The notes beneath the pieces were generated by a model, which saw only the letters and a program-made list of their open reading frames with translations, searched no databases and was not told the DNA's origin. This document shows, in pieces, positions 7,941 through 16,371 of a stretch of 64,000 bases of DNA. The DNA lies in the NCBI RefSeq assembly GCF_900626285.1, contig NZ_LR131147.1:3085388-3149387 (forward strand), in the 5' to 3' direction. The DNA comes from Intestinimonas massiliensis (ex Afouda et al. 2020) (lineage in GTDB: Bacteria; Bacillota; Clostridia; Oscillospirales; Oscillospiraceae). Each line of letters opens with the position of its first letter. Position 1 is the first letter of the stretch. A program made the position numbers and the translations under genes.

Positions 7941-9948
7941 TGGTGGCCGCGGCGTCGTACGCCTCGTGGATAGCGTCCTTGACGATGCGGGGCCGGACGC
8001 AGTCCCCGATGTACTTCACGTCAAACGCGGCGCCGTCAAACTGGTCCCGCACCTGGGCCCGGGCCTTCATGCCGGTGCACAGGATCACGGTATCCGCCTC
8101 CAGGAACTGCTCCTGCCCGTTTTTGTCGGCATAGGTCACGCCCTGGGCCCCGATCCGGACGCACTTGCTCTCTGTCAGGGAGACCACGCCGGCCTGCTCC
8201 ATATAGCGCAGCACGTGCAGGCGCTCGGAGAGCATGGCGTCCGGGCACAGGTAGCGCCCCATCTCCAGCACCGTGCAGCGCCGCCCCAGCCGGTTCAGGT
8301 GGATGGACAGCTCCGCGCCCACCAGGCCGCCGCCGATGATGACCACCCGGCCGCCCACCTTCTCCTCGTGGCCGATCACGTCCACGCCGGTGAGGACGTT
8401 TTCCCCGTCCGCGCCGGGGATCCTGGGGATCAGGGTCTCGGAGCCCACCGCCACGATCACGGTATCCGGGCGCTCCGCCGCCACCAGCTCGGCGGTGGCC
8501 TCGGTGTTCAGACGCACGTCAATGTCCCGCTTCTGAGCCTGGCACACCAGGTAGTCCCGGAACCTGGCCAGGTCATGCTTGAAGGGGATGTGCTGCGCGT
8601 AGTTGATGATCCCGCCCAAAACGCCGGATTTCTCATAGAGGATCACCTGGTGTCCGTCGTCCGCCGCGTAGATGGCGGCCTGCAGGCCCGCCGGGCCGCC
8701 GCCCACCACCACCACCTTCCGCTTTTCCTTGGTGCGGCGGATATGGCGGCGGTACTCATAGTTGTTGTGCAGCGGATTGACGGAGCAGTGGGTGCAGCGG
8801 GTGGCAGTCCAGTCCTGCAGCACGCTGTCGGTCACCGCCACCCGGTTCCCGCTGTCGATGCAGTGGTTGCAGCGGATGCAGGGCCGGATGTCCTCCTCCC
8901 TGCCCTCCATGACCTTCTTGGCCCAGTGGGGATCGGCCACGGTGGAGCGGGCCATCTCCACATAGTCCACATAGCCCTCGGCGATCAGCCGGTCCGCCGC
9001 CGCCGGGTCGCTCACGTTGCCGCAGCAGCCCACGGGGATGGAGATGCCGTGCTCCTTCACATATTTTGCCATGCCCGCCGTGTGGGCGTGCTCGATGAAC
9101 TGGGAGGGGTGCATATCCGCCCGGGTCTCCGCCACCCAGCGGGTGCCGCAGGAGATGTGGACCAGATCGATATAGGGCTCAAAGATCTGGATCATCCGGG
9201 TGCACTCCTCGATCTCGATGCCGCCGGGCACACACTCGCTGCCGCTGATGCGCAGCTCGATGTTCAGGCCGTCTCCGATCTTCTCCCGGATCCGCTCCAT
9301 CACCATCTTGGGGAACCGGCACCGGTTCTCCACGCTGCCCCCGAACTCGTCGGTGCGCTGGTTCAGCAGCGGGGAGAGGAAGCCGGACATGAGCCAGCCG
9401 TGTCCGTAGTGCAGCACGATCTGGTCAAAGCCGCCCCGCAGGGCCATCAGCGCCGCGGAGGCGTAGGAGTTGGCCACCTGCTCCATATCCGCCACGGTCA
9501 TTTCCCGCACATGGTTCCCGTTGGGCATGACCCGGGCGGTGGCGCTCATGGGCTGCAGCCCCCCGCAGTACTCCGGCAGGGCAAAGTGGCCGTTGTGGTT
9601 GAACTCGATGCCGGTCTTGGCCCCATAGGCGTGGGCCCAGATGTTCAGCCGGTGGAGCGCCTGGAGCTGCGCCTCCTTTGTCAGGTCGATGTGGGCGTCA
9701 TGGGCCACGCTGTTCAGGTTGTCCATCTTGGCCTCGCCCAGATTCACGCATCCGAAGCCGCCCTCCGCCCGGGAGGCGTAGTATTCAATGCCGTAATCGT
9801 TCAGAATGTTCTGGCTGTCCACAAAGGGCGGGCTGTGCATGGGCGCCACGAAAAGCCGGTTCTTATAGACGTCCCCCTTCCTGCCCACCTTCAGGGGCTG
9901 GAACAGATGGGGATATTTTTTCTTGTAAGGCTGTGTGCAAATATTCAT
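7933..9948 (-). CDS. FMN/4Fe-4S/FAD oxidoreductase of the 2,4-dienoyl-CoA/enoate reductase family (paralogue 1)
   Basis: A 671-residue paralogue of the following gene with the same architecture: FMN TIM barrel (about 12-340), iron-sulfur cysteines 357, 360, 363 and 388, then an FAD/NAD(P) domain with GGGPAG at 416-421. The active-site segment HYGHGWLMSGFLS (180-192) again has Trp (185) instead of the Tyr donor. The two proteins align along their length with no large gap, which fits tandem duplication followed by divergence, or two subunits or two steps on related substrates. An AAGGGAA ribosome site precedes ATG 9948, 47 bp after the LysR gene on the same strand. Known relatives include bile-acid and flavonoid reductases of gut anaerobes; which applies is not resolved by sequence. 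Confidence 0.9.
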   Translation of the reverse strand: MNICTQPYKKKYPHLFQPLKVGRKGDVYKNRLFVAPMHSPPFVDSQNILNDYGIEYYASRAEGGFGCVNLGEAKMDNLNSVAHDAHIDLTKEAQLQALHRLNIWAHAYGAKTGIEFNHNGHFALPEYCGGLQPMSATARVMPNGNHVREMTVADMEQVANSYASAALMALRGGFDQIVLHYGHGWLMSGFLSPLLNQRTDEFGGSVENRCRFPKMVMERIREKIGDGLNIELRISGSECVPGGIEIEECTRMIQIFEPYIDLVHISCGTRWVAETRADMHPSQFIEHAHTAGMAKYVKEHGISIPVGCCGNVSDPAAADRLIAEGYVDYVEMARSTVADPHWAKKVMEGREEDIRPCIRCNHCIDSGNRVAVTDSVLQDWTATRCTHCSVNPLHNNYEYRRHIRRTKEKRKVVVVGGGPAGLQAAIYAADDGHQVILYEKSGVLGGIINYAQHIPFKHDLARFRDYLVCQAQKRDIDVRLNTEATAELVAAERPDTVIVAVGSETLIPRIPGADGENVLTGVDVIGHEEKVGGRVVIIGGGLVGAELSIHLNRLGRRCTVLEMGRYLCPDAMLSERLHVLRYMEQAGVVSLTESKCVRIGAQGVTYADKNGQEQFLEADTVILCTGMKARAQVRDQFDGAAFDVKYIGDCVRPRIVKDAIHEAYDAAATIV

Positions 9949-9980
9949 AAGGCGATTCCCTTCTTATTTCAAAGTCCCAG

Positions 9981-10011
9981 CAATCAGCTGTTTCCCTATT
10001 CCCAATCAGCT
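9981..10011. repeat. Direct repeat CAATCAGCT x2 upstream of the reductase genes
   Basis: Two exact 9-bp copies (9981-9989 and 10003-10011) start 22 bp apart, about two helical turns, just before the first reductase gene and overlapping the LysR stop codon. They may be a regulator site or chance; a weak call. Confidence 0.3.
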
Positions 10012-10916
10012 CTGTTGTAAAATGCCCCGATCTGCTCCATCAGGAAGCGCTCCGCCGGGCTGGCGCCGTCGGACTGGGCGCAGAGCAAATAGTGGGTGGC
10101 CTTCAGCCGCAGGTCCTGAACGGGCAGCAGACGCAGCATCCCGCTCTGGTACAGGGGCTCGCACAGCGCCACCCGGCGGGGCAGGAACACCACGCCCTCG
10201 TTGAGCGCCACCATGCACAGGTTGCTGGACAGGCTCTCCGACCTGGACTGCATCCGCTCCCCAAAATAGGGGGCGATCTTTTTGCTGATGGAATCGTGCT
10301 CATCCGAGGAGGAGATATAGCGCATCTTGCCAAAATCCTGCTTTCTCAGGGCGGCACCCAGCTCCGGGAAGTAGTCTTTGCCCAGAACGGCGCAGAACTC
10401 ATCCTCCATCAGCTTGACGGCGGTCCACCCCCGCTTCTGCACATCCGCGATCCAGGCCTCCCGGCTGTCCTCCTCCACGGAGACCACGCCCAGGTTGGCC
10501 TTTCCGTTCTGGATCAGGCTGCGGATCCGCTCGCTTCTGGCCTCGTGCACCGTCACCTCCAGCTCCGGGCACTCCCGGCCCTGCTGGATCAGCAGGCGGT
10601 TGAAGGAGGCGCACAGGGCAAGGGCCACATAGATCTGCACCTTTCCCGCGCCGGAGGCATCCTGCTCCTGCCCCAGGTTGAACCATTTGATCACCATGGG
10701 AAGGATGGTCTGGAGATCATCATACACCTGTTTTCCGGCCTCCGTCAAAACCACGCCCCGGTGGTGGCGCACGAAGAGCTTGTAGCCCAGCTCATTCTCC
10801 AGCGCGGCAATGCTGGAGGACAGCGCCTGGGGCGAGGCAAACACGCGCTGGGCCGCCTGATTGATGGAGCCGCAGCGGGCCACTTCGGAAAAATTGCGCA
10901 GGTGATTGATCTGCAT
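9996..10916 (-). CDS. LysR-family transcriptional regulator
   Basis: A 306-residue LysR-type regulator with an N-terminal winged helix-turn-helix (about 1-60, including SINQAAQRVFASPQALSSSI) and a periplasmic-binding-like effector domain to the end. I moved the start from 10961 to ATG 10916 because a GGGAAGGAGA ribosome site lies just before it and the protein then begins MQINHLRNF, as the family does. It lies between the hydrolase gene and the two reductase genes, all on the same strand, rather than in the usual divergent position, and is probably co-transcribed with them. A 12-bp inverted repeat lies directly upstream. The expected inducer is the aromatic substrate of the cluster (inference). 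Confidence 0.9.
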   Translation of the reverse strand: MQINHLRNFSEVARCGSINQAAQRVFASPQALSSSIAALENELGYKLFVRHHRGVVLTEAGKQVYDDLQTILPMVIKWFNLGQEQDASGAGKVQIYVALALCASFNRLLIQQGRECPELEVTVHEARSERIRSLIQNGKANLGVVSVEEDSREAWIADVQKRGWTAVKLMEDEFCAVLGKDYFPELGAALRKQDFGKMRYISSSDEHDSISKKIAPYFGERMQSRSESLSSNLCMVALNEGVVFLPRRVALCEPLYQSGMLRLLPVQDLRLKATHYLLCAQSDGASPAERFLMEQIGAFYNRADWE

Positions 10917-10944
10917 ATCGGCTTCTCCTTCCCGCTCGAATAGG

Positions 10945-10980
10945 GGAAAGTCCAGAAACATGACTGTCTCTGGACTTTCC
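10945..10980. repeat. 12-bp perfect inverted repeat upstream of the LysR gene
   Basis: GGAAAGTCCAGA (10945-10956) and TCTGGACTTTCC (10969-10980) form a stem with a 12-nt loop between the hydrolase and LysR genes. No T-run follows on either strand, so it may be an operator or an mRNA processing/attenuation hairpin rather than a strong terminator. Confidence 0.6.
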
Positions 10981-11006
10981 GTCGCCGCCGGTCACAGGGG
11001 GTGTCT

Positions 11007-11870
11007 TTACATGGGCTGATCCAGCTGCCGCTCGATCCACTCCGGCACGTGGGGCAGGTGGTAGGGCTCGATCTGGCCGCCGTACTCCGGGTAGAGCTTG
11101 GCCATCAGGAAGCTGAGCTGGGCGTTTTCGTGCAGGAAATGGGAGCACATCTGCCGGGCCACGAATTCCACATACGTCGGGTCCCGCTCCTCTTCGCTGC
11201 GCTTATCCACCAGATGCCCGTTCTTCACGTGGGCGCCGATCCAGGCGAAGCTCCACTGATGGGTGCCGTCGCCCAGGACCACGTGCATGACGGCGGAGTA
11301 GCCCTTCTGGCCGTTGATATCCTCATACTCCAGCCGCCCTCTGGCGTTGCGGCCCATCACGCGGGCGATGTAGGGATTGATCTCATGGTAGTTCTCCGGC
11401 AGGCCGTAGTCCGACATGGGAGGCCGGCCCCCCTGGAACAGGTCCATCATGCCCCAGCCGCAGTCCTCCACCGCCAGCTGGTCGTAATGGATGATGTGGG
11501 CGCCGGGATACCAGAGCTTGTAGTGGAAGCCGGGGTCCTCCCCCACCCACTTCATATGGAAGTCCCGCACGGGCATGGTGAGCCCGGGCATGGGGGTGTT
11601 GATGCAGGCGTAGCCGATGCCGTTGGGAAGCACACAGTAGCCCATCCTGGGCCCTGTCTTGCTCTTCTCCGGGTCCAGGATCATGGCCGCCACATCTTCA
11701 GGATACATGGCGTCCTCCACGGGGATGGGGTGCCCGGGCTGAATGGCCGCCCGCTGCGCGGGGTCGGTCAGCTCCTGCCGGCCGGCGTAATAGAGGTAGG
11801 CCAGCGGCTTCTTTTCATCCGCCGGACTCAGCGGCGGCAGGTTTTTCGGATCATAGTGGTCGAAGTTCAC
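11007..11870 (-). CDS. Phloretin / 2,4-diacetylphloroglucinol hydrolase (PhlG) family protein
   Basis: A 287-residue protein resembling the DAPG/phloretin hydrolase family, zinc enzymes that cleave a C-C bond between an acyl group and a phloroglucinol ring. The candidate zinc ligands fit PhlG spacing: His128 (HIIH segment) and Glu159 are 31 residues apart, and His244 and Glu248 form an H-x3-E pair in SHFLHEN. Other family-like traits are the Trp-rich centre (HQWSFAWIGAHV) and the conserved FHMKW segment. It starts 14 bp after the transporter stop, so the two are an operon. With two C=C reductases downstream this recalls gut flavonoid breakdown (C-ring reduction, then cleavage of the dihydrochalcone). 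The ligand assignment is from memory of PhlG; some related proteins may act on other beta-diketones. Confidence 0.75.
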   Translation of the reverse strand: MNFDHYDPKNLPPLSPADEKKPLAYLYYAGRQELTDPAQRAAIQPGHPIPVEDAMYPEDVAAMILDPEKSKTGPRMGYCVLPNGIGYACINTPMPGLTMPVRDFHMKWVGEDPGFHYKLWYPGAHIIHYDQLAVEDCGWGMMDLFQGGRPPMSDYGLPENYHEINPYIARVMGRNARGRLEYEDINGQKGYSAVMHVVLGDGTHQWSFAWIGAHVKNGHLVDKRSEEERDPTYVEFVARQMCSHFLHENAQLSFLMAKLYPEYGGQIEPYHLPHVPEWIERQLDQPM

Positions 11871-11884
11871 GCTGACACCCTCCT

Positions 11885-13291
11885 TTACATCAGGCCGATG
11901 GCGCTCCAGTAGGCGATCATGACGAACAGCCAGCCGAAGGTCAAAATAGTCTTAACAGTAAACAGCTTCACAAAGTCCTTCATCTTGGTCACGCCCAGAG
12001 AGTACATGTACAGCGCCGAGTTGTTCTCGTGGGGCAGCACGATATTCATGGCGCCCAGCATAATGGTCATCACGATGGGCCAGGCATTGGTGAAGCCCAG
12101 GATGGAGGAGCCCATCATGCACATGGGGGCGATCATGGAGGCGTAGATGGCCATGGGGGTCATGAAGATGTTCAGGATGAACACGATGACATATACCATC
12201 GCCAGGAAGCCCACCTTGCTCATGCCGTTCAGCACGGGGGTCATGAGGGCGGTCAGCATATCGCCCAGGCCCACGCTGGTGGCCACGGTGCCGATGGCGA
12301 TGCAGGCGACCATGAAGATGGGGAAGGCGAAGTTGACCTTCTTGATGTCCTCCCGGGTGCCCATGCGGATGCCGGGCAGGAACATGAGAATGACCGCGCC
12401 GATGAAGCCGTAGACCATGCCCAGGCCGGTGAGGCCGGTGGTGAGCAGATACACCAGCAGCAGCACGGCAATGACAGTGAGCTTGATCTCATCCTTCGTA
12501 AACTGGCCCAGCTTGGCCTTTTCCGCCCGGAAGAAGGCCTTGCCCTGGGTGAGCTTGCTGTCCTCCCCCTTTTTCGGCTTGAACATCAGCACGCCGATGA
12601 TAAAGAAGATCACAAAGAACGGGATCCAGGCCAGGTTGTTCTTGAAATAGTCGAAGTAGGTAAAGGTGGTGCTGGTGTTCTCGATGGCAGTGGCGGCCAT
12701 GCCGAACAGGAAGCCCGGCGCGGTGGGGTCCATGATGAGGATGGCGCCCTCCGTAATGCCGTTGAAGGCGGCGAACATGATGCCGGCGGAGGCTCTGGAG
12801 TCACCCAGATCCAGGGACTTGATCATGCCGTAGGCCAGTGCGCACAGGCCCAGGCACATGTTGTTGCCCAGGAAGCAGAGCACGAAGCCCAGGATGTAGA
12901 AGCCCAGGCATATGCCGATGTAGGAGCCGCCGCAGAGCAGCACCACATTGTAGGTCATGCGCTTGAGGATGTTGGTCTTTTCCATCACGCCCACCATCAG
13001 CAGCACCGAAATGCAGATCCAGGGGGCGTCCTTCCCGAAGCCGGAGGTGGCCGTGGTCAGGTCTGTCATGTAGCTGTACGCAAAAATAAGGATCAGGGAC
13101 GGAACCAAAGGGGAATCAAACACGCCCAGTGCAAACATGAAAATGCACACGACCGTGATCACGCAGAAGATCTTGATCTGCAGGGTAAAGATGGCGGTAA
13201 ACGGGATGCATGCCACAATGATCCCCAAAAGCACGATCACCGCCCATTTCACCAAATACAGGGTATCCAGCTTGCCTTTTTCTGCTGACAT
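11885..13291 (-). CDS. DASS/ion-transporter-superfamily permease
   Basis: A 468-residue integral membrane protein with about 12-13 hydrophobic segments and a central charged loop (about 215-245, KPKKGEDSK). It looks like a sodium-coupled divalent-anion (SLC13/DASS) or related ion-transporter-superfamily carrier; two similar halves are visible, the second containing a helix break around TPMAIYASMIAP. GAGGAG precedes ATG 13291. As first gene of the operon with the PhlG-like hydrolase it probably imports the aromatic or carboxylate substrate, or exports its product (inference). The exact subfamily is uncertain. Confidence 0.75.
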   Translation of the reverse strand: MSAEKGKLDTLYLVKWAVIVLLGIIVACIPFTAIFTLQIKIFCVITVVCIFMFALGVFDSPLVPSLILIFAYSYMTDLTTATSGFGKDAPWICISVLLMVGVMEKTNILKRMTYNVVLLCGGSYIGICLGFYILGFVLCFLGNNMCLGLCALAYGMIKSLDLGDSRASAGIMFAAFNGITEGAILIMDPTAPGFLFGMAATAIENTSTTFTYFDYFKNNLAWIPFFVIFFIIGVLMFKPKKGEDSKLTQGKAFFRAEKAKLGQFTKDEIKLTVIAVLLLVYLLTTGLTGLGMVYGFIGAVILMFLPGIRMGTREDIKKVNFAFPIFMVACIAIGTVATSVGLGDMLTALMTPVLNGMSKVGFLAMVYVIVFILNIFMTPMAIYASMIAPMCMMGSSILGFTNAWPIVMTIMLGAMNIVLPHENNSALYMYSLGVTKMKDFVKLFTVKTILTFGWLFVMIAYWSAIGLM

Positions 13292-13399
13292 CGCTTTTGC
13301 TCCTCTCTCGTTTTGAATTCTCGGAAAGGCCCCAACTTTCGCGCTTTCATACTACCATCCGTCAGGACCGGCGAGAATAAGCATTTTCTTGCCTGCCGC

Positions 13400-13416
13400 A
13401 TCAACTTTTCATTGAT
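13400..13416. promoter_or_regulatory. Inverted repeat ATCAA-N7-TTGAT upstream of the transporter operon
   Basis: A dyad 108 bp upstream of the transporter start, of the size LysR regulators bind (T-rich core with ATC/GAT ends), although the ATC-N11-GAT spacing is not the classical N9. No strong -35/-10 pair is visible in 13292-13481. A candidate operator for the cluster's LysR regulator. Confidence 0.3.
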
Positions 13417-13481
13417 AAGGAGCATAAAGCATCCTCTGTATTTGTCCTTGTTCTTATCTATTTCGCACAAAAGCTCCCAGC

Positions 13482-14240
13482 TCAGCCCACGGAGAGCACC
13501 TGGGTGGAGGCCTGCCGGAACAGCTCCTCCCGCTGGGGCGTCATGTCAATATCCGTCACGAACACGTCCAGCCGCGTCAGACAGTCGATCTTGAACGGAG
13601 ACTGCCGGCCCAGCTTGGCGCGGTTCATCAGCATGACCTTCTTCCCCTCCATGCCCATCAGGGTCTGGATGTACTGCCGCTCCAGATCATAGTTGTACTG
13701 TATCTCAAAGCGCTCATTCACCGCGGAGGCTGAGAAGAAGATCTTGCCCGGGTTGATCTGGGACAGGTTGGCGATGCCCAGGCTCCCCAGCACCACATTC
13801 CCGTCGAACACCTCGCCGCCCAGGATATAGACATGGGCCACATTGGGATTCTGACAGGCCGCGCAGTAGATGTTGTTGGTAAATACCACCACGTTTTTGG
13901 CACTGATGTTCCGGTACAGCTCAAAGCAGGTCCGTCCGGTGCCCACAAAGATAATGTCGCCGTCCTCCACCAGCTCCGCCGCCCGCCGGCCGATGCGTGC
14001 CAGCTCCGGCGGGGTCCGGGGCGCCGCGGCCTGGCCGGAGGTCTCCTGCCGGTCCCCGGCAAGACACACCCCGCCGTACATCCGGAGCACCTTTCCCTCC
14101 TCCTCCAGGCTCTTCAGGTACCGGTTGGCAGAGGATTTGGACCATCCGAACTGCTCCATCAGCGCTCCGATGGGCACCATGTCCTTTCCCTTCAGATATT
14201 CCAGAAGCTGGTCCAACTGACGCCGTACTTTGTCCTGCAT
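13482..14240 (-). CDS. DeoR-family transcriptional repressor
   Basis: A 252-residue DeoR-type regulator: N-terminal helix-turn-helix (about 1-60, with SKSSANRYLKSLEEEGKVLR and the MYGG turn) and a C-terminal sugar-phosphate-sensing domain of the ribose-5-phosphate isomerase fold (DGDIIFVGTGRT near 95-107). Members repress sugar catabolic operons and release DNA when a phosphorylated intermediate binds. It is divergent from the aldolase operon, and a 22-bp palindrome lies across its own promoter (14273-14294), so autorepression and repression of the operon are likely. GAGGTGG precedes ATG 14240. Confidence 0.92.
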   Translation of the reverse strand: MQDKVRRQLDQLLEYLKGKDMVPIGALMEQFGWSKSSANRYLKSLEEEGKVLRMYGGVCLAGDRQETSGQAAAPRTPPELARIGRRAAELVEDGDIIFVGTGRTCFELYRNISAKNVVVFTNNIYCAACQNPNVAHVYILGGEVFDGNVVLGSLGIANLSQINPGKIFFSASAVNERFEIQYNYDLERQYIQTLMGMEGKKVMLMNRAKLGRQSPFKIDCLTRLDVFVTDIDMTPQREELFRQASTQVLSVG

Positions 14241-14263
14241 AGTTCCACCTCATTTCGCTTTGC

Positions 14264-14292
14264 ATTGTAGCATATTGGCACAACTGTGTCAA
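14264..14292 (-). promoter_or_regulatory. Promoter of the DeoR gene (TTGACA-N17-TACAAT)
   Basis: On the minus strand TTGACA (14287-14292) and TACAAT (14264-14269) are 17 bp apart, ending about 24 bp before the DeoR start. The -35 and spacer lie inside the operator palindrome. Confidence 0.8.
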
Positions 14293-14294
14293 TA
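14273..14294. promoter_or_regulatory. Candidate DeoR operator (22-bp palindrome)
   Basis: TATTG-n-CACA-nn-TGTG-n-CAATA: 18 of 22 positions are symmetric. It covers the -35 and spacer of the deoR promoter and lies 37 bp upstream of the -35 of the aldolase promoter, so one bound dimer or tetramer could control both. Confidence 0.7.
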
Positions 14295-14330
14295 TTTTGA
14301 TTTATTAAATCGCTCTTCCCAAAATTCTGG

Positions 14331-14359
14331 TTGACATTTCCCACATCCGGTCCTATAAT
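14331..14359 (+). promoter_or_regulatory. Consensus sigma-A promoter of the aldolase operon
   Basis: TTGACA (14331-14336) and TATAAT (14354-14359) with a 17-bp spacer: a perfect consensus. The leader to ATG 14432 is about 65 nt and contains AGGAGG at 14417-14422. Such strength fits a promoter held by a repressor. Confidence 0.9.
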
Positions 14360-14431
14360 TTCACCCAAGAAAGGCCTGCAGCTCCGTACCCCAACTTTAC
14401 CCCACTTTGAAAAATCAGGAGGTCACATTCC

Positions 14432-15298
14432 ATGAGGATTCCCATGTCCGTTATGCTGCAACAAGCGAAAAAGGGGAAATACGGCTGCCCCGCGCCCAAC
14501 GTATTCAGCTGGGACGATGTAAAGACTTGTTTTGAACTGTCCGTCCAATACCGGGCGCCCATCGTGATCGATATGGCGCCCATCCCGCCGCTGATGGAGC
14601 CCATTGCCAAGGCGGTGGCCTACTATGATACAAAGTATCCCAATGCGGTAGTCACTTTGAACCTGGACCACGGCGACACGTGGGAAAACATCATGCTGGC
14701 GCTGCGCTACGGATTTGATTCGGTGATGATCGACCGCTCCATGTGCGAGCTGGAACAGAACATCCGGGAGACCGCGGAAGTGGTAAAGGTGGCCCACGCC
14801 ATGGGGGTCTCGGTGGAGGCCGAGCTGGGCCGGGTGGGCTACAACGCCAACTACGCCCTGTGCGCGGAGGAGGCCAGCGCCTACACCGATCCCGGCGAGG
14901 CCCGGCATTTCGTGCAGGCCACGGGGGTGGACTGTCTGGCCGTATCGGTGGGCACCAGCCACGGCGTGTATTCCGGCGGGATTCCCCACCTGGAGTTCGA
15001 GCTGCTGTCCCGGCTGTCCGGGGAGCTGGAGATCCCGCTGGTCCTCCACGGAGGCTCCTCCACCGGGGACGAGAACCTGAAGAAGGCGGTGGAGCTGGGC
15101 ATCCAGAAGGTCAACCTGTGCAGCGACCTGTGCAACGCCGGCTATGACGCCATGCAGGCCGCCTGCGCGAAGATCACCAACCGCCGGCCCATGCCGCCGG
15201 AGATCTACGATCCCATGACCGCCGGCTACCGGGAGATGCTGGAGCACTATCTGAAGCTCTTCGGCGGGATCGGCGCCCTGGACCAGAAATATTGCTGA
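14432..15298 (+). CDS. Class II (zinc) ketose-(bis)phosphate aldolase, GatY/KbaY-like
   Basis: A 288-residue class II aldolase that would split a ketose 1-phosphate or 1,6-bisphosphate into dihydroxyacetone phosphate and an aldehyde. Family residues are present: catalytic Asp79 and zinc His80 in LNLDHGDT, Glu131 in VEAELGRVG, zinc His177 in GTSHGVY and His206 in VLHGGSS. The second phosphate-binding segment is ENLKKAVELGIQKVNL. It is the first gene of a four-gene operon with a dehydrogenase, an FGGY kinase and an MFS transporter under a DeoR repressor, which suggests polyol or unusual-sugar catabolism rather than glycolysis. Tagatose, fructose and other ketose phosphates cannot be told apart by sequence alone. 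Confidence 0.9.
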   Translation: MRIPMSVMLQQAKKGKYGCPAPNVFSWDDVKTCFELSVQYRAPIVIDMAPIPPLMEPIAKAVAYYDTKYPNAVVTLNLDHGDTWENIMLALRYGFDSVMIDRSMCELEQNIRETAEVVKVAHAMGVSVEAELGRVGYNANYALCAEEASAYTDPGEARHFVQATGVDCLAVSVGTSHGVYSGGIPHLEFELLSRLSGELEIPLVLHGGSSTGDENLKKAVELGIQKVNLCSDLCNAGYDAMQAACAKITNRRPMPPEIYDPMTAGYREMLEHYLKLFGGIGALDQKYC

Positions 15299-15313
15299 GG
15301 GAGGAGAAGGGAT

Positions 15314-16366
15314 ATGAAACAGAGATTCGGCTGTTTGGTACATAAGGGACTGGCGGAGGTGCGGGAGCGGGAGCTGCCCGCCCTGGACGAGCACGACGTG
15401 CTGCTGAAGCCGCTGGCCTGCAACATCTGCACCTCCGACTACACCCAGTGGATGGGGCAGCGGGAGCACCAGGGCTACCCCATGGCCGGCGGGCATGAGC
15501 TCAGCGGCGTGGTGGTGGCGGTGGGGAGCGCCGTGTCCACGGTAAAGCCCGGCGATTTCGTGGCCCCCATGCCGCCCTCCGGCTGCGGCTCCTGCGAGGC
15601 CTGCCGCGTGGGCAAGATGATGGAGTGCACCAACCGGCAGGATACCCACCCCACCGCCGACGGCTATGTGTCCGGCTGGTTCGGCTTCGCCGACCTGACG
15701 GTGCGCCGGGACTATCAGATCTACCGCATGAACGATCAGCTGGACCCCAGCGACGCGGCCTTTATGGAGCCTCTCTCCACCGTGGTCCACGGCATGAAGA
15801 AGCTGCGCATCCGCCCCTATGAGACCGTCGTGGTCATCGGCGGCGGGACCATGGGCCTGCTGAACGCCCTGACCGCCCGCACCTACAACTGCCGGGTGAT
15901 CGTCTCCGAGGGGATGCAGAACAAGCTGGAGACCGCCGCGCAGCTGGGGCTGGAGACGGTGGACTTCACCAAGTGCGACCCTGTGCAGACGGTCAAGGAC
16001 CTGACCCAGGGCAAGGGCGCCGACGCCGTCATCGTCTGCGTGGGCAACAAGGCCGCCAACGCCCAGGCCCTGAAGATGGTGAAGGAGCTGGACGGCCGGG
16101 TGCTGTTCTTTGCCGCCGCCCACCCCGCGCCCCCTCTGGAGATCGATTCCAACGAGCTGCACTACCGCAAGCTGGAGCTGCTGGGCACCTACGGCGGCGA
16201 TATGACCGACTGGGAGGACGCCGCCATGCTGCTGAACACCGGCCGGGTGGTGGTCTCCAAGCTGGTGGAACCGGAGAAGTTCGGCCTGAACCACATTCAG
16301 GAGGCCTTTGCCGCCGCCTCCGTCCCCGGTAAGTTCCGGGTCAGCGTCCTCTGCCAGGAAGACTGA
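15314..16366 (+). CDS. Zinc-dependent medium-chain alcohol/polyol dehydrogenase
   Basis: A 350-residue NAD(P)-dependent dehydrogenase of the MDR superfamily. Catalytic-zinc residues are Cys39 (NICTSD), His61 and Glu62 (GGHELSG); the structural-zinc cysteines 91, 94, 97 and 105 follow the usual C-x2-C-x2-C-x7-C pattern. The Rossmann motif VVVIGGGTMG lies near 172-181. Closest known functions are sorbitol, galactitol-phosphate or threonine dehydrogenase-like enzymes. Placed 15 bp after the aldolase and 5 bp before the kinase, it probably oxidises a polyol or hydroxy-acid to the keto form that the kinase phosphorylates (inference). Confidence 0.9.
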   Translation: MKQRFGCLVHKGLAEVRERELPALDEHDVLLKPLACNICTSDYTQWMGQREHQGYPMAGGHELSGVVVAVGSAVSTVKPGDFVAPMPPSGCGSCEACRVGKMMECTNRQDTHPTADGYVSGWFGFADLTVRRDYQIYRMNDQLDPSDAAFMEPLSTVVHGMKKLRIRPYETVVVIGGGTMGLLNALTARTYNCRVIVSEGMQNKLETAAQLGLETVDFTKCDPVQTVKDLTQGKGADAVIVCVGNKAANAQALKMVKELDGRVLFFAAAHPAPPLEIDSNELHYRKLELLGTYGGDMTDWEDAAMLLNTGRVVVSKLVEPEKFGLNHIQEAFAAASVPGKFRVSVLCQED

Positions 16367-16371
16367 GCCCT

